From contig OZ025272.1 of the NCBI GenBank assembly GCA_964019165.1, forward strand, positions 3,211,993 through 3,275,992: a stretch of 64,000 nucleotides of DNA, given 5' to 3'. Under the pieces are notes generated by a model. That model saw only the letters and a program-made list of their open reading frames with translations, did not search any database and had not been told where the DNA came from. Shown here piece by piece: positions 1-11,315 of the stretch. The stretch comes from Mastigias papua. Its lineage: Eukaryota; Cnidaria; Scyphozoa; Rhizostomeae; Mastigiidae. The stretch's first letter is position 1, and each line of letters starts with the position of its first letter. The position numbers were made by a program, and so were the translations under genes.

Positions 1-1000
1 TGTATATAGCATCAAAAATGACTTTCTCAAATCAAATCAAATCAATAAATCAAATTCTTCTTTACTTCTTACGAAAATCCGAATTTGTAAGGGATTCAGT
101 AAATTCGGACATTCATTAACTCGGACTGATTTTCCCATCTCCCTTGAGAGTACTACTTGGCGGGATTCTATTGTATATGCACAACTGCATCTTTCAAAGG
201 AAGAAATGAGATAAATCAAAAGCATGAAACAGCCAATCTTAACTTAAAAATTAGCAGGAAACACTGTCTCTAGGAATAGGAGCATCATTTCTGTATGCTA
301 AAAACAGTGTTTAATAAAAACAGCAAAATTGTTATCAATTCTCCCTTCAAATCAGGGCAGCAATGGTATTTCGAGGGAAATTTGGCGCATTCTCTACCTC
401 TAATGCGCTTCATCAAACTCATCAAAGATATTTTTTGGGTGGAAAGTAGGATAAAATGTAAACATATAGGCAAATTGGAAAGCATTGTAATAATGGGAAA
501 GCTGTAACTGCAAAGAAAGTGACAGAGCAATTCAAGATTATTTGAATTGTAACAGCCTTAAGAATATATTCATAGTGCTCACCTAGCTACAAATGAAATG
601 CATAATGCTATATCGAATTGCATATTGGAAACGAGAAGCCTGCTTTACCGGCACAGCTGTATTTGGTATTGCAACTTCTGATATTCACAGGATGATTTTG
701 ACAGCACATAGCCAAGGTGGATATATATTAGGAGGTTGTTGGATAACCGAACACGAAGAATATTCTAACAGTATGCATTTACTCTTTAAACACCACAATT
801 AGTTTAGCAGATTTACCAGAGAGAATGATTTTATGACAGTATAAAGAGATATGTAGGAAGCAAGAGGGGGATCGGAAAGGGAGCGAAGACTCAACAGGGT
901 TTTGTCAAGCACATTTGCTATTGCTGTAACTTATAGGCAACACCCAAGCAATTCACAACTGTGTTTTGTACCAATCTAGTTTAGTATACCAATCTACTTA

Positions 1001-1345
1001 AGAGATTTGTGATCTTAAGAATACTAACAAGGAAATTACACAAAATTTTACGCTGCAGTTGAGAGACGCAAATCATGAACTGAAAACTTGAGAAAAAGTC
1101 AATGTATATCAGGAACGTGAAGAGCAGATGACAGAAATACAAAAAAGAATTACTATTTGAAGGTGGAAAATGGAAAATTACAGAAGTGCATGGAAGACGA
1201 TTCATTAATTAAAGTCGAAAACAAAGATCCAAACAAAATTAGAAATTAAAGTAAATGAATGCATAAGCCATAAAACGGTCCACAAGGACAAGTTGAAGCT
1301 GGAAGGTTCAATCCAAGAACAAGCAAAAATATTGAAGATATAAGC
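1001..1345 (+). pseudogene. Decayed fragment of the ANKRD26-like coiled-coil exon
   Basis: This stretch matches 10,256-10,600, inside the last large exon of copy 1. Shared runs include AGAGATTTGTGATCTTAAGA and the region encoding the MENGNLQKCMED-type heptads. Small indels break the frame (for example after GAACTGAAAA and within the AATTACTATTTG region) and stop codons appear in every frame. It is a relic of another gene copy, present upstream of copy 1 only. Unit B has unrelated sequence at the equivalent place. Confidence 0.85.
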
Positions 1346-1499
1346 GGTGAAATACGGGGAATCAGATCTTGTTCGCATTCAAAGGCTAGTGTGGAGAAAT
1401 GACACCTGTAATGCCACAACTGGATTAAATTTGACATAAATTATTTGTGCTAAACCTATCAATTAGCGATTTTTACTTAGAAATATTGCAGAGATCAGG

Positions 1500-1735
1500 G
1501 ACCCTTCTTTCCAAGGCAGTTTTCACTGCAAAACTGTGCTGTGAATCAAAGGAGGATGAAGAACTCAAAAAAGGTACGATTGGACTATAAATGAATGTTG
1601 CTTAGAGGTGATTGAAAGACGGCAATTCATAAGCAGGACAAAGAGCAGAGGAAAGATGAAAGAGTTACGTGGAAACAAGAAGTGAATGGCCTTAGAGCCA
1701 GACAACACCCAAGACTTCTTAGATTTCAATGGTAA
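1500..1735 (+). pseudogene. Decayed coiled-coil exon remnant upstream of copy 1
   Basis: A charged reading of coiled-coil type (AVFTAKLCCESKEDEELKK, then TAIHKQDKEQRKDERV and TWKQEVNGLRAR) is visible in pieces. A one-base insertion in the A-run near 1,570 and in-frame stops (TGA, TAG) break it. The same segment is present at about 15,004-15,263 in unit B. It matches no exon of copies 1 or 2, so it may be a 3' exon of an older array member. Protein identity not recognised. Confidence 0.6.
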
Positions 1736-2235
1736 GAGATCACTCTCCTCCTGCAACAGAACGCACAAACACATGAATAAATATTTCAGTCGTAAGCTAG
1801 GGAATCTATGGCACATTTCAGTTTTAAATGGCCATGAGCTGGTCATATCAAATGTGAGGTATAAAAATATAGATAGATGACAATTTATTAGGTTGGCAAA
1901 ACAGATTGGTTGGGTGGGAAGCCTCTCAATCTAACTATGTCATCAAAAGAAAAGTATTGAAAGCTTTTGGCATTCAGTGTCCAATCTGACTTTGAATGAA
2001 AAAACTTTTGCTAGATAAGCCACCATTAAAAGCAGCAAGTTGCTCAATGCTGTTATGAAAACAATGGCATCTTACATATTATACAGCAACTCCTCGGTTA
2101 CTTTATCAATTGGAAAATTATCACTTTTAACTGCAAAGTATACATATAAACCATATAACTGCTTTTAGCTAATGCAGTTAAGTGCTAGTTCCCAGCTCTC
2201 CTAAATACTATCAACAGACTGAGGAAGAAAATTAA

Positions 2236-2285
2236 CTGTTACGTCAAATTAAAATCATTGTTATGTGACTGTTACGTCAAATTAA
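2236..2285 (+). promoter_or_regulatory. Paired TTACGTCA elements upstream of copy 1
   Basis: A 17-bp direct repeat, CTGTTACGTCAAATTAA, occurs at 2,236-2,252 and again at 2,269-2,285, 33 bp apart, about 70 bp before the start codon. Each copy holds TTACGTCA, which is TGACGTAA on the other strand and resembles CRE/ATF sites. Both are kept in unit B, the second with one change in the core. A regulatory role is inferred only. Confidence 0.4.
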
Positions 2286-2355
2286 CCAAACCCTTTTAAA
2301 TTCAACTCGACGCTTGAGTCTGTTCACTTTTCTTCGGAATACATTCAAAGTAAAG

Positions 2356-5300
2356 ATGTTTAGAAGACTGTTTCGTCGTTCGGAAATTAAAACAGCCGAT
2401 GGCATTAACCCTTGGCATCTTCCAAGGTTCCATCGTGCTGTATATATGCAGAAACTCGATAAGGTTAGACGCTTATTGAGAGACAAAGAAATCAACATCA
2501 ACAAACTGGATCGCAAAGGAAGGTTAGTTGAGATCATCACATGTTATCGCTTATCCTTGAGATGAATTTGTCCTCACAGAAAACATTTGAAAGATCTTTC
2601 AAGTATGCCATTCCAGAAATCCATTGCTTTATGACTACCTTTGTAGCTCTTTCTAATATTTTTATATCATATCTTATCTGATTCCTTTGACCTTGTTTCG
2701 TTACAGAACTGCAATGCACTACGGGTGCCTATCTGGAGCCAAAGAAGCAGTTGAGCTTCTCTTTATGTCACGCAGTAAAATGCACATATTGGGTGATCTA
2801 CAAGGACAAAGCCCTGTTTACTATGTAGGTACCAATTCCAACACTAAAGTATGAAAAACTTCAGTCATTGCTTTTTAAGGAGCTCAAAACACTGTTTAAA
2901 TGTAGTTGATAATCATTTACAAACAATCATTTAGCAGACATAAGAGACTTGTAACAAGTTCAAAGCAAAGGTTAAGTAGTGGTAATGTAATAGTTGTAAT
3001 TAGTGGCAGCTCGTTTGTGTCATAAAAGGCAACGTTTACTTTTGATAGCATTATCAATTACCAGTAGCATATATATCATATATATATTGATAGTACCAAT
3101 CAGCAATTTTCTGTATTGAAGGCAATCATAAATGGACATCTTGATATTGTCAAAGTATTCTACTCCATTCGCTATAATTTCAACGAAAATGATGTTTATG
3201 GAGTAACACCATTACACTACTCCATTAACAAGAGACAACAAGCCATAGCTGAATTTCTGGTAAAACATGCGGATATTGACCTTGATGCAGAAGATGAGGT
3301 TAGTTTATAAAACACGCTTCACAATTTATCATGTGCAATCAATAAACCGTCTAGAACAGAACTGGGCAGAATAACTAAACTAGTAAAATAGCCATTCTTC
3401 GAAGTAGGGATTCAAGATCTAATATGAACGTAAAGTAAGGTAATAAGTGGCTGGGAAATTTTTCCGCATAACATCCGAGTGAATAGTAGGGATTCACAAG
3501 TTGGTGAGTCAGATTATTTCACCCAACATTAGAAAGAGTACATATAAGAATGAATATATTTAAAGACAAAGAAGAATTGCAAACTTAATCAGTAGGAAGG
3601 AAATAGGAATAGCAATACAAATTGTCGTATGGCGCAATAACAACTGTAATTACAATCAATGGAAAACATTGACTACACAATACACTACTGGTAACAAATA
3701 CAGGTATTTGTACCACTGGGATAATATGGCATATCATTCTTGATTCTAGAATGCATCCACTGCTCTGCATTTAGCAGTACATGAAAATCTCGTTCGAATT
3801 GTACAGCTACTGACGGAGGCTGGAGCAGCAGTTGATAAACAAGACAAAATTGGAAGGCAAGCAATTGCAACATTGTAATAAGCATTTAATTGTATCGAAA
3901 AGTACTGGTATAGTGCATATGATAATAGATCACTGAAGCATTTCATTCCATACTCCAAGTTCAGATGGAAAAGAGTACATGGAGCAAATGAAAAAATCTT
4001 AACAATAGTAAAATGATATCAAAAGGTAGTATAGAGACAAAATAGTTTGAAATCAAATCTTTTATTGTCATTTGTTGATAATTATGGCTTTTAAATTACA
4101 GTAAGGTAGCACAGCTTAATTGCAACTTATTGATTGCTCGTCCGTATTGCATTGTCATAATCAGTATCGTTCAACAGGACCCCACTAATATTGGCAGTGG
4201 AAGAATGCATGGTAGAGTGTGTCACTGTGCTAATAGAGTGCGGAGCAAGTCTTGAAATTAAAGATTGCCGCGGTCTCAATGCAGAGAAAATGGCGGAGTT
4301 CAATGAAAACGAAATGTAAGTATTGATTGCTATCTACTGATCATTGCGTTTAGCACTTTGGGACTCTTATAGTGCAAAACAGAACCTCACCTAATGTACA
4401 TAAGTTTAAATCGTACAATCTGGTCCGGAAACAGATCTCTGATATATGATGTGCTAAAATGTGATCTCTGGTATATAGTCATGAAATGAAGCTTTACTCT
4501 GATATCTGTATGCCAAATAGTGATATTGTATGCTAAGATGAAAGTATTTGCTAGAGCTAATTCACAGCTATCCAAGTTAATCAAATGATCTGATGAAAGA
4601 AATGTTTCTAGAAGGCAAAAATGTTCAATCTCGCCTCTTAGAGGAATAACTCAGATCAATAGCACACTTCCCTCCTACCCCATTCTATTTCGGTTAGAGA
4701 GTTCAACAAATTCATCAGGTCTACTGGATACATTCTGATGCAATTATGAAGTATCAAATGCATATATTTGATCTAATGTTCTATTTCAGTTTACTTCAGA
4801 CACTTCATGATGCACGCTTACGACTTCTTTCACATTGCCTTTCTGACGTCTTGAGTAAGTTGGAGTATATTATTTTGTTGTTAAACTTGCTTTGAAAGCC
4901 GCTTTGCAAGGTATGAATAGATTCTACTAGCTTTAAAACCGAAGATTTCAAATAACAAACAAATATAATAAGATAACTCAGCATTCTGTTACTATCATGT
5001 TCGCCAATTGTCTGTTTCAGACTATTCTTCAATGCAACGTAAATGGAAAGAAAAGTACTTTACTTTCCTTATCTTATAGGTGCATCAGAGATCATGAGTA
5101 AAATAGACATTGATCCTAGAGAATCTGAAGAAGAAGATGACGAGAACAATTTAAAAGCTCTAGCATCGCTTCAATCGTCAACAGAGCCAATTAGCAACTT
5201 TGATGAATGCCAAGAGATGTCAAATAGGGAAACACAATTCAGTGGATCAAATCACGGTCACATAGCACTAGGGTGCTTTAACTACAACTGCTCTGCTGGT

Positions 5301-8300
5301 TTAGAAATTATGATCAAGAGTGAAAGCTTCACTTTCCACAATGGCGAAGAAGAGGTATCACTAGGAAATGAGCCAAGCCAAGACATTACATTGTTTCAAA
5401 ATGAAGTGAAAGAGATGTTCCTCTACACAACTCACAACCAAATTAGTGGGACCACAATTGATCTGAAAGCAAAACAAGATTGCGATAGTAACCATTCTGA
5501 TGAAATAAAAGAACACACCGAAGATGAATTAATTGTCCACAAGGGCAAAGATGAAGTATCACTAGGAAATGAGCCAAGCCAAGACATTACATTGTTTCAA
5601 AATAAAGTGAAAGAGATGTTCCTCTACACAACTCAGAATCAAATCAGTGGGAACACAATTGATCTGAAAGCAAAACAAGATTGCGATAGTAACCATTCTG
5701 ATGAAATAAAAGAACACACCGAAGATGAATTAATTGTCCACAAGGGCAAAGATGAAGTATCACTGACGAGGGAGCAAATCCCATCAGTAATGAAAGACAA
5801 TTTCTTTGATAGATCTGAAGTATCAACCATTAAGACCCAAATTGGTGATATGGTACCAAATGGCTGCAAAGATATCTTTCCTACAGCGATAAAGATTGTG
5901 CTAACAGCATATGACTCAAACCTCAGTGACATTGCACGTAGAGGCTCGGTAGTGATTGAGCCAATTGCACTCTTAAATTGTCATCTATCCATTCAAGCAT
6001 TTACTCAAAAGGAATGCTATATACAAACAATGTCAAGTGAAGAATCAACGCCGGATGATCTAGAGAGCCTGTCCAACATTCAAGCAAATAAAGAGGTTGA
6101 AGGTAGCAATAGTCAATTTGATGTCAAGGCAGATATTATCTCTCTTAGCGATAAGGTCCAAAACAACAAATTACAGTTGGTAATGATGAACCAGCGAGCG
6201 CTAAAAAGTAAACTAGGAAAAAACCTGAAAGTCACAATAGTGAAGAGAGAGAAGATTGTGGAAGCGATCATGCAAAAAGGAGTACATCTGCAATATCAAA
6301 TCGAGATAAATTATGAATTAGAAGTTATGGATGAACTGAGGGATAAAGTACTCTTGAAGTTTGAGCAGATACAGAAATATTCCAATTGGGTAAGGAAAGA
6401 CGATATAATGGAGAGACCAAAGTTCATTGGAAATGGTGATGCTAATGGATATGAAAGAGATGAACAAAACTCAAACGTAAATATTATAAGCAATTAATAA
6501 CAATAGTACATTACGAATCTTTTCATATCTTTAAAGTATAGCTTTGAAGTGTCAACTAAATTGTTACGCTTCCTAGTATAATCGGTTTGATCTACTTGAA
6601 ACAATGTCCAGCACATTGAATCATGATTAGTTCAAATATAACATTTGATACCAATTACACAACTTACAACAAATATCCTTCATTTACTAGATCAAGGATT
6701 CTCAGAAGTATGCAGAGGGTTGGAGAGTCAAGATAGCACTAGACAAACATAAGTCATTCATCGAAATGATTGAGCAAAGTGCTGATGTTTGGTATCAAGA
6801 ACAAATGAGAAGAAAAATGACACTCAAAGATGAACTGAAAGAGAAAGTAATTTCAATGTGTGAAATTGCTGCTAAGGAGAGTGTACTTCTAAGGAAAGAA
6901 AGCGTAGAATTGCAAAAAGAAAACTCAAAACTCGTAAAGGAAAGAATAAATCAGAGCACAATTGTCAAAGAGTATATGGATTGTAAAGCGAAGGTAAATT
7001 TAAGTATAAATTATGCGCCTAGAAGTCATTCGATAGTGTTCTCGAAGACATTAAATCCTCAATATGGATTGAGTATTGTCTTTACATCTCTATGTAACTT
7101 CATATAGATCGACGTGCATTGGCATATATAGAAAAATTTATACGAAAGGAAAGAAATAAACACTTTTCAATAAAAACATAATAAGGATACCAGTTCATTC
7201 TTTATCAATCTATACACTATTTAGTTACATAAATGGAAGTCCTTTCAAGATCAACCATTGCGTTATTTTTCAGACAAGTTAAGAAATTGTCCTACAAAAT
7301 GGCAGTATAGCTATGGAAGGGCTTCGTCGCCCGACTCGAACCTCCTATTTCTAACCTTCTGTATATGTACCAACATCAGAAAACGCAACAAAATATACTA
7401 CAGGCATTTGTTCCAGCAACATCTTTTTAAGCATCATCCAATACTTCCAGTGGTATATTTAGATCTGAAGCTAATGACAAATAAAATAGCACAGGAAGCA
7501 ATACATTAAATAGCAAACTTGATTTGCTAATTTCTATTCTAGATTATGCTAGTTCTAAGATGCCACAACGACAAACGTTGTTTATGTGTTGTTAAAACAA
7601 AATCATCCCTTAGATTCCAAACATGCAGAGTAGTATGTGTACTAACATCCAAACACTTACAGTAACCCTAATTTTACACTCAATATTTATAACTTTAGCA
7701 TGAAGTCACTGTGATGAAATATCTATCTTCTTTAGCTTGCACATGCAGAGTTGCTTACTGGTGAGTTAAAGAAAGAGATAGAGAAGTGCAAATCCAAACT
7801 GTTGCAAAGTGATGAGAAAGTAAAGAAGATTGAGTTCAAAAACGAGTTGATGGAAAGAATTGCTTTAAAGAATGAGAAAATGCACAATAAAGTAATCAGA
7901 ATGGAACAAGAGATAGAGATAAGTAAGGAAGAAAAAGCAAAATACTTGACAGACATTAAGAAGAAAAATGAAGTTCTAAAACAGTACAAAGTGAGGGTAA
8001 GCAAAAGACTGTAAATCACTAAAGATGAAATGGAATGCAAAACCTTCGATTTATAACTACATTGTAACGTTACTATAAATAGAATGTTTGATATCTGGGC
8101 AGTTTATTGATGTTAATGAGAAGATCTACGTGATATTATATTGTAATGTTGATGAACACGTAAAAGTATCAAGAATTTTTAACTCTTGAGAGCACAACAC
8201 TAACTTCTCTATATATTCAAACTCATATCTCTAAACATTGACTGTAGTAGCTGTCATATCTATATAGTAATGATTGATCAATGTTATTTTTCAATTACTA

Positions 8301-11300
8301 AATTATCTATGATTTGGAGACTCTAATTAACTTTCTTTACCTATTCAATAGATTGCACTTTTATGTTATAGATAATAGAGTCAGAAAACAGTGTTAATAA
8401 GATGAAAGCAAAGCTGTTTGAATTTGAGAGAACTCGTGAATGCTTGAAAATAATACGTGAGGATGCAAAACGCACTAGAGAGCACTACAAGGAGCTTACA
8501 AAATCAAATGTAAAGCTTCAAAAAGATCTCCAATTATCTATTGCGAGAAATCAAGCTTTGAAAGCAGAGAATAACAAATTAAGAGACATGGACAAACGAA
8601 AAATGTTACTGCTGCCCAACAAATGTGATCGGATAGTTTCTAGCAGCAACAGTGTAGGGTGGAAATCAGCACTGGACAGCAGCACTATTTCACCACTTGA
8701 TCCAATTGATCACCTTTCTATGACAGTTGAGCCTCAGACCATGAATGCCCAATCCGGGAAAGGAGCTATTCCTAGACGCCACAGAAATGAGGGTAATCAC
8801 AGGGAAAGAAAATGTGACAGACATGAACAAGAAGTCATGGAGAACTGTGAATATAACTCTCAAAATGAATTGGTCAATTTAGATGATGCTGCCAAAAGAC
8901 ATGAGTATGAGATCTATAGCCCAGAGGAATATGCCATTTCATCTGGAATTGACCTGAAAGAGCACTCTGGTGAGAGGAATCTTGCTTCTAAAGAGAGATA
9001 TGATAGAGAAAAGGATTGGAAGTTGGAAGGTACGTTAAATAGTGCTATATGGACTGTATATTACAATTCAACAATTAATATCATAAGAGGGTGCTTGCAA
9101 TGGCGTAAACTAAATCATTGTCGCCAATGGTACACCGTGGTTACTATCTAGAATGCATCACCTGTCTATTATACTATGGTATTGAAACAGGTTATCCAAA
9201 GTTTAGTGCACTAACTCTGATGAGTAACTTTCCTTACCTATAGACTTATTCTAAATATAATAACTGTGTTATCTGTTTCTTCTGTTAAGCTACTAATTAT
9301 TATCAACTCCCTGTTTTGCGATTCTAATTTCGGCAGTTCTTCGTAATAGCAACACGAAACGACTTGTAGCACAGCAATTTCATTGAAGCTCAATTGAGGC
9401 AGTGCTCTGTAATAATGCAAGTCTTAACATCTTTTTCTGTGCAGCCATAATTAGCCAAGCAAGAAACATCTCACAATTTGAAGAGGTACAACTGTACAAC
9501 AATAGACTGCTGCGAAGAAATTCAAACCTTTCAACTGAAAATCAGGAATTATATCAACAAGTTGATGATCTAACAAATGAAATCAAAACTCTACGAGGCA
9601 TGCTGTTAGAGTCCTGTGAAGATTTTAAGTCAAAATCAGGAAGAAGGGTACCTCCAATGAATCATGGAAAAGATGAACTAATGCTCGAGCTTGCCAGTGT
9701 TTGTGAAGAGAACAAGAAGCTGCATATTCAAATAGAAAAACTCACATCTGCACTACAATTGAAAGAGAAAGAGTCCAAATCAATGAATACAGAACTGACT
9801 TTACTGAGAGAAGACACAACAGAGAATGAGAAAAAAGAGCATTCTTTGGGTACAATATCAAAGTATTTAGAAAAATCTACAGAACACAGAGGAAGTAGCT
9901 ATAGAACAGAAGACAATCCTGGGTCAAGGATAAGCGTTAAACTTGGTACTTCCTTAACCTCTGATGATAGTGTATGCACTTCTGTTCACTCCAATAGCAG
10001 CGAAACATGGAATGGTGTACGAGGAGAACTAGTACACAAAGGACATGAATCAACAATGATTACAACTAATGAAGATAGCAGCATTGACGACTCATTGGTT
10101 CTAGGAGAGGATCTTCATCAAGTTGATTCTGGTCGGTCATTTGGCTATTCTAAAGAAAATGAATCTATTGCCAAGAACACAAAGATGCCATTAACTGAAA
10201 GGAAAAAACTTGAAAGCAAGAGATATTGTTTAGAAAGTTTGAATAAAAACTTGACTAAAGAGATTTGTGATCTTAAGAATACTAACGAACAAATTAGACA
10301 AGATTTTACGTTGAAGCTGAAGGATTTGCAAATCATGAACTCAAATCTTGAAAAGAAAGTCACTGAATATCAGGAACTTGAAGAGCAGATGAAAGAAATA
10401 CAAGAAAAGAATTGTCGTTTGGAGATGGAAAATGGAAACTTACAGAAGTGCATGGAAGATGCTTCGTTAATTAAAGCTGAAAACAAAGAACTCAAACTGA
10501 AATTAGAAATTAAGACAAATGAATGCATAACTCATGAAACAATCCACAAGGACAAATTGAAGCTCAAATGTTCACTCAAAGAACATGTAAAAATGTTGGA
10601 GCTATTACAACATGAGAATGAAATGCTTCTAAAGAGAAATGAGAGGTTACATGAAATAGAGCATAATGATATCATGCAAAAAAGTGAAATTGAGAATTTA
10701 AAGACAGACATCTGGTGCTTGGAAAATATTGTAGAAGAGCAAGCAGACAGACAGAGAGGACTCGAACAAGAGTTAGAAGATCTGAAAGGACAGATTGAAA
10801 TGAAAGAGACAGAGATTGTGGAGGTTCGTAAGGAGAACTGTGAAATTAGATCTAAAGTATTGGATATAGCGTTAGAGGTAGAAGATATGGAAAGACTAAA
10901 GAGTGAAAATGAACTTCATGAGTCAATAAGTGTGGAACAGCGTGATACAATATCTATTCTGCAGTTTCAGAAGGCTGAACTTGCAACAGAGGTTGATAGG
11001 TTGAAGTCAAGATTAGGAGGTTTAAGCAACATTCAACACAAGCACGATGAGCTGATGAATCAGTTAGAAATGTATAAAAGAATGTTTTATGATAAGGAGA
11101 TTAAGTACAAAGAAGCAATAGATCTTTTAGTTGAGCTTGATACTAAGATTGATAATAAAAAAGAAGAGCTTGTAGACGCAAATAAACTTGTTGAAAAGTT
11201 ATCAAAGGAGAAATGTCAGCTGATTGATGAATGCAGTAGAAATGCAGAAAGTATAGAAAGACTTAAAGGGTTACTTGCAAATAGAGGCCAAGAGAAATTG

Positions 11301-11315
11301 TTGCAAGACGAATAG
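2356..11315 (+). CDS. ANKRD26-like ankyrin/coiled-coil protein, copy 1 (truncated by a stop)
   Basis: Exons read by frame and splice sites: 2356-2522, 2707-2824, 3122-3298, 3750-3856, 4178-4315, 4790-4854, 5080-6476, 6691-6993, 7736-7996, 8372-9029, 9445-11315. Predicted about 1,753 residues. Exons 1-5 encode five ankyrin repeats (TPLHYSIN, TALHLAVHEN, TPLILAVEE motifs), about residues 20-240. Exon 7 is acidic and probably disordered; the remaining exons are coiled coil, with an LEMYKRMFYDKE segment like the C-terminal region of ANKRD26/CCDC144 proteins. The start follows a basic MFRRLFRR like the family N-terminus. Family members act at centriole appendages and in PIDDosome signalling; that role is inferred. 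Oddities: GC donor after exon 4, altered exon 7 donor (alternatively a stop at 6497), a 201-bp internal repeat, and a TAG at 11,313 where copy 2 has AAG. The frame stays open beyond it to 11,477. It may be a truncated gene or an early pseudogene. Confidence 0.8.
5352..5753 (+). repeat. In-frame 201-bp tandem repeat within exon 7 of copy 1
   Basis: Two near-identical 201-bp units (5,352-5,552 and 5,553-5,753) encode 67 residues each. Both begin EVSLGNEPSQDITLFQN and end ELIVHKGKD. Copy 2 has one unit only. The very few differences between the units suggest a recent duplication. Confidence 0.95.
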
